Source of the DNA: Cellulophaga tyrosinoxydans
GTDB taxonomy: Bacteria > Bacteroidota > Bacteroidia > Flavobacteriales > Flavobacteriaceae
NCBI RefSeq assembly: GCF_900176415.1
Contig: NZ_FWXO01000001.1
Coordinates: 984,775 to 1,048,774 of the forward strand
DNA: 64,000 nt
Direction of reading: 5' to 3'
The notes under the pieces are model-generated. The model had not been told where the DNA came from, ran no database searches, and worked only from the letters and a program-made list of their open reading frames with translations. Made by a program: the position numbers and the translations under genes. This document shows positions 62,820 through 64,000 of this stretch, in pieces (the first letter of the stretch is position 1; each line of letters starts with the position of its first letter).

Positions 62820-63500
62820 ATGGGGAAATTATATATTGTTCCAACACCAATAGGCAATTTAGAAGATATTACACTAAGAGCTATTCGTGTTTTAAAAGAG
62901 GCAGATTTAATTTTAGCGGAAGACACAAGAACTAGCGGCAAACTTTTACATCATTTAGAAGTGAAAACTCAGATGCAAAGTCATCATATGCACAATGAGC
63001 ATAAAACGGTTGAAGCTATAATAAGAAGACTTAAGGCGGGAGAAACCATAGCATTAATTTCAGATGCAGGAACACCAGCAATTTCGGATCCTGGTTTTTT
63101 ACTCACTAGGGCATGTGTGGAAAATAACATAGAAGTAGACTGCCTTCCTGGTGCTACAGCCTTTGTTCCAGCCTTGGTAAATAGTGGTTTGCCAAATGAT
63201 AAATTTGTTTTTGAAGGCTTTTTACCTGTTAAAAAAGGTAGGCAAACAAGGTTAACATTTTTAGCGGATGAATCAAGAACCATGATATTTTACGAATCTC
63301 CACATAAACTTTTAAAAACACTCGGGAATTTTGTAGAATATTTTGGTAGGGATAGGCAAGTTTCTGTTTCAAGAGAACTCACAAAATTATATGAAGAAAC
63401 TATTCGTGGCACTGCTGAAGAGGTATTAAAGCACTATACCGATAAGCCACCCAAAGGAGAAATAGTACTAGTAGTTGCAGGAAAAAGCAAAGAAAAATGA
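62820..63500 (+). CDS. rsmI: 16S rRNA (cytidine1402-2'-O)-methyltransferase
   Basis: A 226-residue SAM enzyme that methylates C1402 of 16S rRNA. Motifs are KLYIVPTPIGNLEDITLRA at the N-terminus, AEDTRTSGKLL, SDAGTPAISDPG and LPGATAFVPALVNSGLP. It is a short form of the family, lacking the usual C-terminal extension of about 50 residues. It overlaps the HopJ-like gene by 4 bases (ATGA). Confidence 0.95.
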   Translation: MGKLYIVPTPIGNLEDITLRAIRVLKEADLILAEDTRTSGKLLHHLEVKTQMQSHHMHNEHKTVEAIIRRLKAGETIALISDAGTPAISDPGFLLTRACVENNIEVDCLPGATAFVPALVNSGLPNDKFVFEGFLPVKKGRQTRLTFLADESRTMIFYESPHKLLKTLGNFVEYFGRDRQVSVSRELTKLYEETIRGTAEEVLKHYTDKPPKGEIVLVVAGKSKEK

Positions 63501-63841
63501 AATTACAAGATTTAAAAAATAAGCTCAATAAAGCTCCCGAAACGGTAAATTTTACAGATACTATGGCCGTTATAGAAGCTAATTATATATTTACCCCAAC
63601 AGCTTTTACTAATGGGGAGTTAAAAAATGCGGCAGGTGAGAATTCAGGCTCATGCAAGTTGTTTGCCTTTGCAAAAAAGCAAAACTTCACGAAAGAAGAA
63701 ACTCTAGCTTGTTTTGGCGCCTATTATTTTGAGGAAGTATTAAAGAATCCTGAAGGGAGTAATCATCAAAATATTAGAAATTTTATAAAAACAGGTTTTG
63801 CTGGCTTAAAGTTTGAAGCAGAAGCACTCTTGGAAAAATAA
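63497..63841 (+). CDS. HopJ-like protein
   Basis: A 114-residue protein matching the HopJ family: FTDTMAVIEANYIFTPTAFTNGELKN (about residues 20-45), ENSGSCKLFAFAKKQNFTKEETLACFGAYYF and a tail GSNHQNIRNFIKTG. The name derives from a Pseudomonas effector, but homologs in Bacteroidetes are ordinary cytoplasmic proteins of unknown role. It overlaps rsmI by 4 bases, which suggests coupled translation. Confidence 0.85.
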   Translation: MKLQDLKNKLNKAPETVNFTDTMAVIEANYIFTPTAFTNGELKNAAGENSGSCKLFAFAKKQNFTKEETLACFGAYYFEEVLKNPEGSNHQNIRNFIKTGFAGLKFEAEALLEK

Positions 63842-63878
63842 TTGCAAATACATAATTAAAATACCTTAAATTGAACCT

Positions 63879-64000
63879 ATGGAATTAACGCCTTGGTTCA
63901 TTTCTCTTTTTACCGTAATAGCGGTATATTTTTTAGACCGTTGGGAGAACAAGCACATTAAATCATTATTCGATTGGGTACCTGCAATCTTATTGGCGTA
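63879..64000 (+). CDS. DUF819 family membrane protein (5' end only)
   Basis: The first 40 codons start at ATG 63879 and continue off the window: MELTPWFISLFTVIAVYFLDRW, then HIKSLFDWVPAILLA. A first hydrophobic helix and the DWVPAI motif suggest the DUF819 (YjcL-like) family of polytopic membrane proteins. The rest lies outside, so family and length are provisional. Confidence 0.5.
   Translation, partial: MELTPWFISLFTVIAVYFLDRWENKHIKSLFDWVPAILLA

Noticed and set aside
63497-63841. Type III secretion effector (HopJ) in a secretion context
   Set aside because: No secretion genes nearby; the gene is coupled to rsmI and the family is widespread in non-pathogens.
1-64000. CRISPR arrays, rRNA genes, insertion sequences
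   Set aside because: No regularly spaced repeats, no rRNA-like stretches and no transposase or terminal inverted repeats were seen.

Overview
The window looks like a low-GC chromosome segment of a marine-type member of the Flavobacteriaceae (Bacteroidetes). The grounds are the AT-rich base composition, Bacteroidetes-type promoters (TTG near -33 and TAnnTTTG near -7), typical family content (DUF4836-like, DUF3124, DUF3829, HopJ-like, DUF7009, DUF4202), the order rpmF-fabH-accB-accC, and many short-signal lipoproteins. The genus cannot be fixed from sequence alone.

Layout. (1) 1-3277: right end of an integrative element, with a cut-off SF3 primase/helicase, an excisionase-like HTH protein and a tyrosine integrase. 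It ends in a 42-base 3' fragment of a CAU-anticodon tRNA gene, which is the attachment site. (2) 3863-10163: a DabA/DabB inorganic-carbon accumulation operon with two small companions, a divergent LysR regulator and a DUF1003 membrane protein. (3) 10327-32046: a 22 kb nitrate-assimilation island. It holds nirB-nirD-DUF4202-NarX-like kinase-DUF7009 on the minus strand. On the plus strand are cobA, a NarK-type transporter with an FNR-like regulator, an nrtABCD-type ABC importer with an outer-membrane barrel, a NarL-type regulator, a fused nitrate reductase and a rubredoxin-tailed partner. (4) 32503-35740: a four-gene operon of a coiled-coil protein, a roadblock/longin-like protein, a Rab/Ras-like small GTPase and a hybrid histidine kinase. 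(5) 36005-41952: two tiny ORFs, an SLC13 transporter, a DUF3829 lipoprotein, a TauE/SafE permease, an HGSNAT-like acyltransferase, a DUF2007 protein and riboflavin synthase. (6) 42010-47095: pdxA, then DUF177-rpmF-fabH-accB-accC. (7) 47288-64000: envelope proteins, an FAD oxidoreductase, and a run of housekeeping genes (FKBP, arfB, ABC ATPase, prolyl oligopeptidase, asd, mscL, alr, tdk, rsmI, HopJ-like), ending in a cut-off DUF819 gene.

How the genes work together. Nitrate would cross the outer membrane by the barrel protein and the inner membrane by the Nrt ABC system or NarK. It would be reduced to nitrite by the fused NasA-type enzyme and to ammonium by NirBD, whose siroheme needs CobA. 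A NarX-like sensor with a P-box-like motif and a NarL-like regulator are encoded at opposite ends of the island. A recurring site TACGTA-N4-TACGTA lies in front of the nir/cobA, narK and nitrate reductase units, with a one-base variant at nrtA. Its spacing fits the island's own four-cysteine FNR-like protein, so these genes probably form a local regulon.

The best candidates for something new are (a) this regulon, including a 60-bp near-perfect palindrome that carries the operator inside a terminator, and (b) the small-GTPase/roadblock-like/histidine-kinase operon.
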